5,806 nt of DNA from the NCBI GenBank assembly GCA_003695865.1, contig RFGQ01000219.1, positions 1-5,806 of the forward strand, read 5' to 3'. Numbering within the stretch: position 1 is the first letter of the stretch; each line of letters opens with the position of its first letter. The notes beneath the pieces were generated by a model. It saw only the letters and a list, made by a program, of their open reading frames with translations. It was not told where the DNA came from and searched no databases. The stretch is from Gemmatimonadota bacterium (GTDB lineage: Bacteria > Gemmatimonadota > Gemmatimonadetes > Longimicrobiales > Gaopeijiaceae). A program made the position numbers and the translations under genes. Of this stretch, positions 1-5,806 are shown in pieces.

Positions 1-795
1 GGCCACCACGACGAGGGCGGCACCCGCGAGCGTCCAGGCATCGGGTAACTGACCGAACAGCAGCGCGCCCCATCCGGCGGCGAAGACGATCTGAAGGTAT
101 CCCGCGCTGGCTGCCCGACCGGCGCGCTCGGCGCGGAGTCCCCACGTGATGAGTACCTGACCGGCCTGCGTGACGAGGCCGATGACCACCAACGCGGCCA
201 CCTCACCCGCCGTCGGCGGCACCCAGTTTCGTAGCGCGGGCACCAGCGCCCCCACCACGCTGATCCAGGAGAAATAGAAGACGATGACCAAGGGGTCTTC
301 GGTCCTCGTCAACCGACGCACTGTCGTGTACGCAGCACCCGAGAAGACCGCGCCCGCCAGACCTGCGGCGACGCCGACGACGGGCAGTCCGGCCCCGCCG
401 AGAAGCGCCGAAGGGCGGGCCACGACGGCCACGCCGGCCAGTCCGAGGAGCGCCGGCCCGATGTCGGCGCGCCGCATGCGCTCCCCGAGCAGAGGGACGG
501 CGAAAAGCGCCGTGAACACCGGACTCGTGTAGTGGATGACCGTGGCGTCGGCAAGCGGGAGGTGCACCAGCGCCGTAAAGAACCCCGTGAGCGCCCCGAA
601 CCCCAGCAGTCCCCTGAGCACCAGGCCGCGGCGGTCCACGCCGCGGGGGTCCACCCCCCGGCGACGCAGCGCGCCGTAGCTGAGCGCCGTGGTCACGAGC
701 GCCCGTGCCAGCACCACCTCCATCACCGGCAGACGGCTGCCCACCAGCTTGACCAGGGCGCTCATCAGCGAAAAGGCGAGTGCCCCGGCCACCAT
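1..795 (-). CDS. EamA/DMT-family transporter, 3' end cut off by the window
   Basis: Translating the minus strand from the ATG at 795-793 gives 265 codons open to base 1, so the C-terminus lies outside. The protein is very hydrophobic, with about ten membrane helices, roughly at residues 2-18, 27-43, 60-80, 86-102, 111-127, 133-155, 169-187, 199-217, 231-250 and 255 onward. Two EamA halves are visible. The first contains FSLMSALVKLVG near the N-terminus and ends with VPLLGE (100-105) and LLGLAGVAVV. The second ends with FGQLPDAWTLAGAALVVVA, the usual helix-10 pattern, so probably only about 10-30 residues are missing. DMT proteins of this type are inner-membrane permeases for small metabolites; the substrate cannot be read from sequence. 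ATG 795 is the only ATG, GTG, TTG or CTG before the in-frame stop at 957-955, and a weak GGTGGA lies 9 bases upstream. The N-terminus is short with no leading positive charges. It follows the HEAT-cyclophilin gene by 79 bases. Confidence 0.9.
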   Translation of the reverse strand, partial: MVAGALAFSLMSALVKLVGSRLPVMEVVLARALVTTALSYGALRRRGVDPRGVDRRGLVLRGLLGFGALTGFFTALVHLPLADATVIHYTSPVFTALFAVPLLGERMRRADIGPALLGLAGVAVVARPSALLGGAGLPVVGVAAGLAGAVFSGAAYTTVRRLTRTEDPLVIVFYFSWISVVGALVPALRNWVPPTAGEVAALVVIGLVTQAGQVLITWGLRAERAGRAASAGYLQIVFAAGWGALLFGQLPDAWTLAGAALVVVA

Positions 796-804
796 GAAGC
801 GGAG

Positions 805-810
805 TCCACC
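805..810 (-). promoter_or_regulatory. Weak ribosome binding site for the EamA transporter
   Basis: GGTGGA on the minus strand lies 9 bases before the ATG at 795-793. It matches Shine-Dalgarno only partly, but it supports the sole available start of the transporter gene. Confidence 0.4.
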
Positions 811-821
811 ACGGCGCGGCT

Positions 822-835
822 CCGGCGCGCGCCGG
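822..835. repeat. 14-base perfect GC palindrome in the gap before the transporter gene
   Basis: CCGGCGCGCGCCGG reads identically on both strands. It sits in the 79-base gap between the HEAT-cyclophilin stop and the transporter start, directly next to the inverted repeat at 839-858. In RNA it could form only a short stem. No run of T follows on the minus strand, so it is not a standard intrinsic terminator. In DNA this rich in G and C, part of the pattern may be chance. Confidence 0.5.
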
Positions 836-838
836 CGC

Positions 839-858
839 GGGGCCGTTCGAGCGGCCCC
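839..858. repeat. Inverted repeat (7-bp stem) just after the HEAT-cyclophilin stop
   Basis: GGGGCCG (839-845) and CGGCCCC (852-858) are perfect inverted copies around the 6-base loop TTCGAG. On the minus-strand transcript the hairpin begins 16 bases after the TGA at 877-875. The stem is all G-C, but no U-tract follows in the direction of transcription. It may protect a 3' end, attenuate transcription into the transporter gene, or do nothing; function is not shown. Confidence 0.55.
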
Positions 859-874
859 TTCCGCCTCCCTCCGC

Positions 875-3025
875 TCAGCGCGCGTCGGCCACCACCCAGG
901 CCCGTCGCACGCGGTCCCACTGCTGGATCGCGTCGAGCACGTCGCCGCCCTCGATCAGCCAGCCGAACGCTGTGTACGAGCCGTCCAGATGCGGCTGGAT
1001 CGAGTGCGTCACGAAGAACTGTGAGCCCTCGGTGTCCTTGCCGGCGCTGGCCATGCCGAGCACGCCCCTGAGAAACGGCACTTCGGTCAACTCGGAGCGG
1101 ATCGAGAAGCCGGGACCGCCGAAACCGTCCCCGCGCTCGAAGTCACCGCCCTGGATGACGAAGTCGGGTACCACGCGGTGGAACGGCACGCCGTCGTAGC
1201 GGCCCTCCCGCGCAAAGCGGGCGAGCGTCTGCACGGTCTGGGGCGCGGCCTCGGTATCGAGCGCAAAGGCCATGCGCCCGCGGTCGGTGTCGAACACGAG
1301 CGTGGGGTAGCGTCCGAGCGCGGCGAGCTCGGCCCAGTCGAGCGCCGGAGCGTCGGATGGGCTGTCGACGCGCGCCACACGCACGGGCGTCTCCATCAGC
1401 GTCGAGAGCGCGCGACCGGCCGCCTGGCGGACCGCGGCCACCGGGTGATCGAGCGCCCGCTCGAGCACGGGCCGGGCCCGTACGGTGTCGCCGCTGAGCC
1501 CCAGCGCGCCGAGCAGCGCCGCCATCGCATCGGCGTCTTCGGGCGCCTCCATGGACTCGTAGGCCTCGATGAGCCGCTCGACGTTGCCGAACGACCGGAA
1601 CGCCGGGTCGGCCAGCCGGGCGGCCGCGATGCTCACCCGCGCCACGTCACCACTCGCCACGGCCCGGCTGAACGTCTCCCAGTAGAACGCATGGGTAGCC
1701 GGCTCCACGCGGTCCTGCTCCCAGCGCCGGGCGAGAGAGCGAAGCGCTTCCTGCGCCAGCAGGGGCGCCCCCTCCGCGACCGCCTCGCTCAGGGTGCGGA
1801 CTGCCCGCTCCCCGCCGAGGCTCGAAAGGGCCCGCAGGCCCAGAATCCAGGCGCCCTCCTGCTCGACGGGATCGAAGCGCTCGAGGTAGCGGAATACGTA
1901 GTCCGGGTCCCAGGGCATGATACCGGGCAGCAGGCGGCCGACCACGCGCCAGTCGTCGGGATGCGCGTCGGCCCAGCCGCGGAGCTGGGCGGCCTGTCCG
2001 GCGAGGGGCGGCGAGTTCACCAGCGTTTCGGCCGCGTTCTGGGCCACGTGGCGCGACCCGTCGTTCAACGCCGCCAGCAGCGCGCGGCGCGGCTCGAACT
2101 CGTTCTCCCAGCCGGCGAGCAGACGGGCGGCCTGCGCCCGCGCCCGCCAGTCGGGCGACTCCGTGAGCCAGCGCACCAGGCGCGGGTTGTCGAGCTGGCT
2201 CCGCAACCTCCTGAGCCCCTGCAGCAGGTAGCGCCCGGCCGGATCGCGCAGGCTGTAGCCGTCGATCGCGGCGCGTACCTCCTCTCGGTAACGCCGCCAG
2301 GGGTCGGGGTCGCTGCGCCGGCCGAAGTAATAGGCCGACGAGAGGCGCACCTCGGGATCGGCGTCGGTGAGGCCGTCGACCAGCCGCCGGAGGCTCACCT
2401 CGGAGTGGACCCCGCGAATCCCCATGCGGGCGAGGGCGAGCGCCAGGTCGCCCCGCTCACGGCGACGCACCTCGAGCGCTTCGAGCGCCTGGAGCGCGTC
2501 GCTTCCCCCCACCTTCCCCACCGCCTCGAGCAGACGGTGCCGGACGGCGGCGTCCTCTTCGTGCCGGAGGCGCTCCACGAGTGCCGGACCCACCCGAGCG
2601 TCGCCGAGTTGGCCCAGCGCGAAGGCCGCATCGCGCCGCACCGCCGGCGAGGCATCGGTGAGGGCGCTCAACAGGGCGGGACCGGCCTCGGGCGACTGCA
2701 CCGACCCCAGCGCGTAGGCCGCGCGCGCGCGCACGGTCGGATCGGGGTCGGCAAGGGCACGGATCAGGCCGGCGGCCTCGCGCCGGACCTGGCGCTCGAC
2801 CAGGTCCTGCAGGTCGGCCCGCTCGAGCAGGCCGTCGGCCGGCCGCACCTGCGCGGGCCGCCCTTCGCGGAGCAACAGCCTCCAGGGCTGCTCCTGCTCC
2901 GCGCATCCCCCGAGCGAAAGAACCGTCAGCACCAGCAGGGCGCCGCTCCGGAACGGACCCACCGCCGGTCCGTGGCGCCCACCCCGCACCAGTCCCCTCA
3001 AGAACGCGGAAAGCTCCCTCGACAT
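875..3025 (-). CDS. HEAT-repeat lipoprotein fused to a cyclophilin-type peptidyl-prolyl isomerase
   Basis: The product is 716 residues from ATG 3025. Residues 1-41 are a long lipoprotein signal: basic N-region, hydrophobic ALLVLTVLSLGG, and lipobox LGGC with Cys41. Canonical HEAT/PBS-lyase repeats cover about 82-184 (paired RARAAYALGSV and RRDAAFALGQL helices), with more at about 212-235, 286-336 and 516-543; the stretches between look helical but degenerate. Residues about 571-709 are a cyclophilin domain: FHRVVPDFVIQGGDF (615-629), GMASAG (657-662), SQFF (668-671) and HLDGSYTAFG (679-688). The residues equivalent to human CypA Arg55, Phe60, Gln63, Phe113 and Leu122 are present. Trp121 is replaced by His679 and His126 by Tyr684. 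Prolyl cis-trans isomerisation is therefore likely, in the periplasm or on a membrane leaflet; the HEAT solenoid probably binds client or partner proteins. The domain calls are firm; the client and partners are unknown. The start is uncertain: GTG 2989 has a closer Shine-Dalgarno and gives a more usual 29-residue signal, while an upstream TTG at 3073 adds 16 unlikely residues. Confidence 0.92.
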   Translation of the reverse strand: MSRELSAFLRGLVRGGRHGPAVGPFRSGALLVLTVLSLGGCAEQEQPWRLLLREGRPAQVRPADGLLERADLQDLVERQVRREAAGLIRALADPDPTVRARAAYALGSVQSPEAGPALLSALTDASPAVRRDAAFALGQLGDARVGPALVERLRHEEDAAVRHRLLEAVGKVGGSDALQALEALEVRRRERGDLALALARMGIRGVHSEVSLRRLVDGLTDADPEVRLSSAYYFGRRSDPDPWRRYREEVRAAIDGYSLRDPAGRYLLQGLRRLRSQLDNPRLVRWLTESPDWRARAQAARLLAGWENEFEPRRALLAALNDGSRHVAQNAAETLVNSPPLAGQAAQLRGWADAHPDDWRVVGRLLPGIMPWDPDYVFRYLERFDPVEQEGAWILGLRALSSLGGERAVRTLSEAVAEGAPLLAQEALRSLARRWEQDRVEPATHAFYWETFSRAVASGDVARVSIAAARLADPAFRSFGNVERLIEAYESMEAPEDADAMAALLGALGLSGDTVRARPVLERALDHPVAAVRQAAGRALSTLMETPVRVARVDSPSDAPALDWAELAALGRYPTLVFDTDRGRMAFALDTEAAPQTVQTLARFAREGRYDGVPFHRVVPDFVIQGGDFERGDGFGGPGFSIRSELTEVPFLRGVLGMASAGKDTEGSQFFVTHSIQPHLDGSYTAFGWLIEGGDVLDAIQQWDRVRRAWVVADAR
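2471..2497 (-). repeat. Three 9-base tandem units inside the HEAT region
   Basis: Three imperfect copies (CTCGAGCGC, TTCGAGCGC and CTGGAGCGC on the plus strand) encode the helix ALQ-ALE-ALE within the HEAT array. The unit keeps the reading frame, so change in copy number would lengthen or shorten a helix by three residues. It most likely reflects an Ala-Leu-Glu helix written with biased codons. Confidence 0.5.
2994..2999 (-). promoter_or_regulatory. Shine-Dalgarno supporting an alternative GTG start at 2989
   Basis: GAGGGG on the minus strand ends 4 bases before GTG 2989-2987 (its GAGG core is 6 bases away). Starting here removes 12 residues from the HEAT-cyclophilin protein and leaves a 28-residue signal before the lipobox Cys, nearer to normal lipoprotein length than the 40 residues from ATG 3025. 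Confidence 0.35.
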
Positions 3026-3036
3026 GTCGCGTGTGG

Positions 3037-3043
3037 CTCCCTT
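3037..3043 (-). promoter_or_regulatory. Shine-Dalgarno for the ATG start at 3025
   Basis: AAGGGAG on the minus strand lies 11 bases before ATG 3025-3023. The match is good but the spacing is at the long end of the usual range. It favours ATG 3025 over the TTG at 3073, and competes with the site for GTG 2989. Confidence 0.45.
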
Positions 3044-3109
3044 CGTCGTCACCCTCACCTGCGAAGCGCCCAAAGCTCGTGAGGCTCCGCGGCGAAGACA
3101 ACCGGTGCG

Positions 3110-3133
3110 CCCCGGCCCTCGTGGGCGCCGGGG
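3110..3133. repeat. Strong intergenic hairpin after the aminopeptidase gene
   Basis: CCCCG (3110-3114) pairs with CGGGG (3129-3133), and GCCC (3115-3118) pairs with GGGC (3123-3126) around the loop TCGT. Together they give 9 G-C pairs with a 2-base bulge (3127-3128). In the minus-strand transcript it begins about 50 bases after the aminopeptidase stop at 3186-3184. No U-tract follows, so a standard intrinsic terminator is not supported. A 3'-end stabilising structure or a Rho-assisted stop is possible. Confidence 0.5.
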
Positions 3134-3183
3134 GCGGACGCGCAGCGCCGCCCGCGGCCGGGCGAACGTGGACGAAGCCGCGG

Positions 3184-5781
3184 TCAGGGCAGGCGCAGCC
3201 GAGCCGAGCGCAGCACCATGTCGGCCGACTGGAGCACCTTACCCTTCAGGCGAGGTGGATAGTCCGCGGGCAGGCCATCGATGAAGTCCTGCACCACGGC
3301 GGCCGCCTCGGGGCTCGAGTGGCCGCCCAGCACGGCGTCGAGCCAGCGCTTGGGGAAGAAGATGTCGCCCGTGCGCTGGATTTCTTCGACCATGTCGAGC
3401 GCGGGCCTCACGAAGCGAAGCGCGTGCTCGGCCCGCAGTGGATGGTTGACGTACGTCAGCCCCGTGAGCACCCAGGGCTCACGCTCGCGGTTCGCCGGCT
3501 CGGCCAGCGAGGCGAAGAAGGCCTCGCGCCGCGCGGGGTCCGACGACAGGGCGGGCCGCACGAAGTCGAAGCGGCGACGGCGGTCGGGGTTCGTGATACG
3601 CTCGGCCTGGCGGTCGAGCACGCGTTCCTCGTCGTCGACGCCCAGGATCACGAGCTGTGCCGCCATCTGCGTGAGGTCCTGCTCCGAGAGCGTGAGCCCG
3701 GGGATGCGCTCGCGGCCTTCCCAGAGCGCCCGGAGCCGCTCGCGGCCGGCGTCGCTCGTCACCAGTCCGCGCCAGGCCTGGACGTAGGCGGCCCGCCGGG
3801 TGGGCGTCGCCGCCGTCTCGATCCCGCGCCACAGCGCGGTCTCGAGCCGCTCCGCGCGGGCGGCGCGCGCTTCGGGGCCCAGCAGGCGCCAGAAGGTGGT
3901 CTGCATGAAGCCGAGCAACCGCTGGGCGTTCTGCTCTTCGGGTTCCTGCTCGATGCCGCGTAGCAGCAGGTCGAACCAGGTGTCGGGCCTCACCTCGCCC
4001 TCGAGCGCCGCGTCCCAGAGCGTCTCCCACACGATGCCTCGTGTGAGGTCGTCACGGACGTCGGGCGCATGCTCCACCGCCCAGCGCAGGGAGAGCGAAT
4101 CCAGATGGAAGTGCCCGTACTCCACCCCGCCCCCGTTGGGGAGGATCAGCGGGGGTCGCGGCCGCCCCTTCCAGTCCTCGAGCGCGACCGCCTCGGCCGG
4201 AAGCGACACCCGCTCCCGCACGATCGAATCGCCGTAGACGAAGGCGGCCGTGAGCTCCTGGGGCCACAGGCGGTCCTCGTCGCGCGGATCCTCCTGAAAG
4301 AACACGAGCCGCTCGACGCTGCGGTCGGGGCGGTGGTGGATCTGCGTGATCACATCCGGCCGTCCGGCCTCCTCGACCCACACGCGGCTCCAGGCGCGCA
4401 CGTCGCGCTCGCTCTTCGCGTCGAGAATCTCGACCAGGTCCTGCCAGGTGGCGTTGCCGAAGGCGTGCGCCCGCAGGTACGCGCGCAGCCCCTCGCGGAA
4501 CGGTTCCTCTCCGAGCATCAGCTCGAGCTGGCGCATCACGATGGGGGCCTTCTGGTAGATGATCGCCCCGTACAGCGTGCCGGCCTGGTTCAGGTTCTCG
4601 AGCGGCTGGCGGATCGGATTCGCACCCGCCGTACGGTCGACTCCGTAGGCGGTCTCGTGATGAGCCAGGAAGAAGCGCAGCGCGTGGTTCACGTCGGGGA
4701 ACGAGGGTTCGACGATCTTGGCGGCCATGAAGTTGGCGAAGACCTCCTTCATCCACACGTCGTCGAACCAGTCCATCGTCACGAGGTCGCCGAACCACAT
4801 GTGGGCCGTCTCGTGGGCGATGAGGCTTGCGCGGCCGAGCAGTTGGCTCTGCGTGGCGCTCTCGTCGAGCATGAGGCTCGACTGGCGGTAGAACACCGAG
4901 CCGGGATGCTCCATGCCCCCGTACTGGAAGGGGGGGATGAGCGCGAAGCCGACTTCGTCGAACGGGTACGGGATGCCCGTGTAGTCCTCGAGCCAGCCCA
5001 GCGCGGCGGCGTGCAGATCGAAGATGGCGTCCAGGTTGCGCGCCACCTTCGCGTCGTCCGTCTCGCGGTGGAGCATGCGCATGCGACGTCCGTCGCGCTC
5101 CTCCACCACCTCGCGGAACTCGCCCGTCGCGAAGGCGAACAGGTAGGTGGGCAGCGGCTTCGTCTCGGCGAACTCGTAGCGGGCGCGCACCGGAGCGCCT
5201 GTCGCGGCGGGGGTCTGCTCGCGATGCTCGATGCGCCCGTTGGAGATCGCTTCCCACTCGCCCGGCACGTCGAGCGCCAGGGTGAAGCGCGCCTTCAGGT
5301 TGGGCTGGTCGAACACGGGCAGCGAGAAGTGCGCCCGGTCGGGCACGAAGAGCGTGTAGAGGAAGTCGGGATTGCGGTTGAGCGCCTCGTCGCCGGCCAC
5401 GAAGTCGATCGCGACGCTCAGCTCGCCGGCGCCCCGGCCGTCGAGCGGCACCACGATGTGGTCGTCGACCGCTCGCCATGACGCCGGCTCACCGTCCACG
5501 CGCACGCCCCCGACACGCTCGGACGGATCCTTGAAGTCGATCACCAGCGGGCGGCCCTGCGGGTCGTCGCGGTGGAGCGTGATCGTGACCCGGCCCGTGA
5601 GCGGCTGGTCCTCCGCCTCGGGCACGGTGAGTTCGAAGGCGTAGCGGACGTCCGAGAGCGTCTCGTGCCGTATCTCGGCCAGCTCCAGGGGGACGCCGGG
5701 CCCCACGGGCAGCGGCGCCTCGCCGCAGGCGTAGAGCGCGACCAGAGCGGCCAGGACGAACGGGCGGGCGGACGGCGGCAT
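3184..5781 (-). CDS. Exported M1-family zinc aminopeptidase
   Basis: The product is 865 residues and complete. It removes N-terminal residues from peptides by zinc-dependent hydrolysis. Residues 1-19 are an export signal ending in LYAC; Cys19 may be lipidated, though Tyr at the -2 position makes the lipobox unusual. The N-terminal beta domain (about 45-215) contains FLYTLFVPDRA and FDQPNLKARF (157-166). The catalytic domain (about 250-470) has the exopeptidase motif GGMEH (288-292), zinc site HETAH (323-327), third zinc ligand Glu346 after exactly 18 residues (in WMKEVFANF), and the transition-state Tyr409 in IIYQKAP, 63 residues beyond Glu346 and close to the spacing in PepN and LTA4 hydrolase. 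Residues about 500-865 form the helical C-terminal domain typical of long M1 enzymes. All catalytic residues are intact. The family normally has Asn as the last GXMEN residue; here it is His292, and WLNEGFA is WMKEVFA. ATG 5781 is supported by AAGGAG 9 bases upstream. Likely role: peptide turnover in the envelope. Specificity cannot be read. Confidence 0.95.
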   Translation of the reverse strand: MPPSARPFVLAALVALYACGEAPLPVGPGVPLELAEIRHETLSDVRYAFELTVPEAEDQPLTGRVTITLHRDDPQGRPLVIDFKDPSERVGGVRVDGEPASWRAVDDHIVVPLDGRGAGELSVAIDFVAGDEALNRNPDFLYTLFVPDRAHFSLPVFDQPNLKARFTLALDVPGEWEAISNGRIEHREQTPAATGAPVRARYEFAETKPLPTYLFAFATGEFREVVEERDGRRMRMLHRETDDAKVARNLDAIFDLHAAALGWLEDYTGIPYPFDEVGFALIPPFQYGGMEHPGSVFYRQSSLMLDESATQSQLLGRASLIAHETAHMWFGDLVTMDWFDDVWMKEVFANFMAAKIVEPSFPDVNHALRFFLAHHETAYGVDRTAGANPIRQPLENLNQAGTLYGAIIYQKAPIVMRQLELMLGEEPFREGLRAYLRAHAFGNATWQDLVEILDAKSERDVRAWSRVWVEEAGRPDVITQIHHRPDRSVERLVFFQEDPRDEDRLWPQELTAAFVYGDSIVRERVSLPAEAVALEDWKGRPRPPLILPNGGGVEYGHFHLDSLSLRWAVEHAPDVRDDLTRGIVWETLWDAALEGEVRPDTWFDLLLRGIEQEPEEQNAQRLLGFMQTTFWRLLGPEARAARAERLETALWRGIETAATPTRRAAYVQAWRGLVTSDAGRERLRALWEGRERIPGLTLSEQDLTQMAAQLVILGVDDEERVLDRQAERITNPDRRRRFDFVRPALSSDPARREAFFASLAEPANREREPWVLTGLTYVNHPLRAEHALRFVRPALDMVEEIQRTGDIFFPKRWLDAVLGGHSSPEAAAVVQDFIDGLPADYPPRLKGKVLQSADMVLRSARLRLP

Positions 5782-5790
5782 GGAGGGGCT

Positions 5791-5796
5791 CTCCTT
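5791..5796 (-). promoter_or_regulatory. Strong Shine-Dalgarno for the M1 aminopeptidase
   Basis: AAGGAG on the minus strand lies 9 bases before ATG 5781-5779. It is the best ribosome binding site in the window and fixes the aminopeptidase start. Any promoter for this gene lies beyond the window edge. Confidence 0.75.
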
Positions 5797-5806
5797 CGGT
5801 GTCGAC

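Larger units (their letters stand above)
3026..3183. other. 158-base intergenic region between the aminopeptidase and HEAT-cyclophilin genes
   Basis: This region is non-coding on present evidence. It holds the strong hairpin at 3110-3133, a smaller stem at 3150-3163 (GCCCG and CGGGC around a 4-base loop), and the ribosome binding site at 3037-3043. It is the only gap in the window with ample room for a promoter of its own. A weak TTG/TTTG pair at 3101-3071 on the minus strand is the only promoter-like pattern I found, and it is not convincing. Confidence 0.6.

Noticed and set aside
532..1071. Plus-strand frame of 179 codons across the transporter and isomerase ends
   Set aside because: It spans two minus-strand genes and their gap. 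Its product is Arg/Pro/His-rich with no domain or convincing start.
2720..2732. 13-base alternating CG run, possible Z-DNA or slippage site
   Set aside because: It encodes the VRARAAYAL HEAT helix in frame with normal codons for this genome, and is too short to stand out in DNA this GC-rich.
1178..3082. Long plus-strand open frame (634 codons) opposite the HEAT-cyclophilin gene
   Set aside because: It is antisense to a gene with clear domains. Its predicted product is rich in Arg, Gly, His and Pro with no recognisable domain, as expected from GC-biased codons read on the other strand.
3073..3101. Sigma-70-like promoter with TTGTCT as -35 and GAGCTT as -10 (minus strand)
   Set aside because: The -10 candidate does not resemble TATAAT; only spacing fits, so it is not reported as a feature.
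3110..3163. Intrinsic terminators after the aminopeptidase gene
   Set aside because: The stems are strong but no run of U follows either one in the direction of transcription, so they are listed as inverted repeats only.
4052..5479. Second minus-strand frame of 475 codons inside the aminopeptidase
   Set aside because: Its product is mostly Arg, Ala, Gly and Pro, with no motifs, and it lies in another frame of a confirmed gene.
4069..5481. Long plus-strand open frame (470 codons) opposite the aminopeptidase gene
   Set aside because: It overlaps the intact M1 catalytic region on the other strand, has low-complexity composition and no family signal. It is a shadow frame of GC-rich coding DNA.

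Overview
The window is GC-rich (about 70% by eye) and carries three co-oriented genes, all read on the minus strand, so transcription runs from high to low coordinates. No tRNA, rRNA, CRISPR array, insertion sequence or phage gene is visible. High GC, lipoprotein signals typical of a Gram-negative cell, an M1 peptidase with a GGMEH motif and a HEAT-cyclophilin lipoprotein suggest a member of the FCB superphylum. Gemmatimonadota is the best guess, and Rhodothermota or a high-GC Bacteroidota relative are alternatives. This assignment is inference from protein style, not a database match.

Layout in the direction of transcription: (1) 5781-3184, a complete 865-residue M1 zinc aminopeptidase with an export signal and possibly a lipid anchor, preceded by a strong Shine-Dalgarno sequence. 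(2) A 158-base gap (3026-3183) with a strong hairpin at 3110-3133. (3) 3025-875, a lipoprotein of about 716 residues made of a HEAT-repeat array fused to a C-terminal cyclophilin-type peptidyl-prolyl isomerase. (4) A 79-base gap (796-874) with two GC-rich inverted repeats. (5) 795-1, an EamA/DMT-family membrane transporter that runs off the low-coordinate edge, probably lacking only its last few residues.

The first two proteins are both predicted to be exported and to act on polypeptides in the cell envelope: one trims N-terminal residues, the other may bind proteins through its HEAT solenoid and isomerise prolyl bonds. The EamA protein would export or import an unidentified small metabolite. 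Same strand and short gaps allow one transcript, but the hairpins and the 158-base gap also allow separate units. This looks like ordinary chromosomal housekeeping or envelope DNA rather than an accessory island. The most distinctive items are the HEAT-cyclophilin fusion with its altered substrate pocket and the His-for-Asn change in the aminopeptidase exopeptidase motif. I do not see a clearly new multi-gene system.
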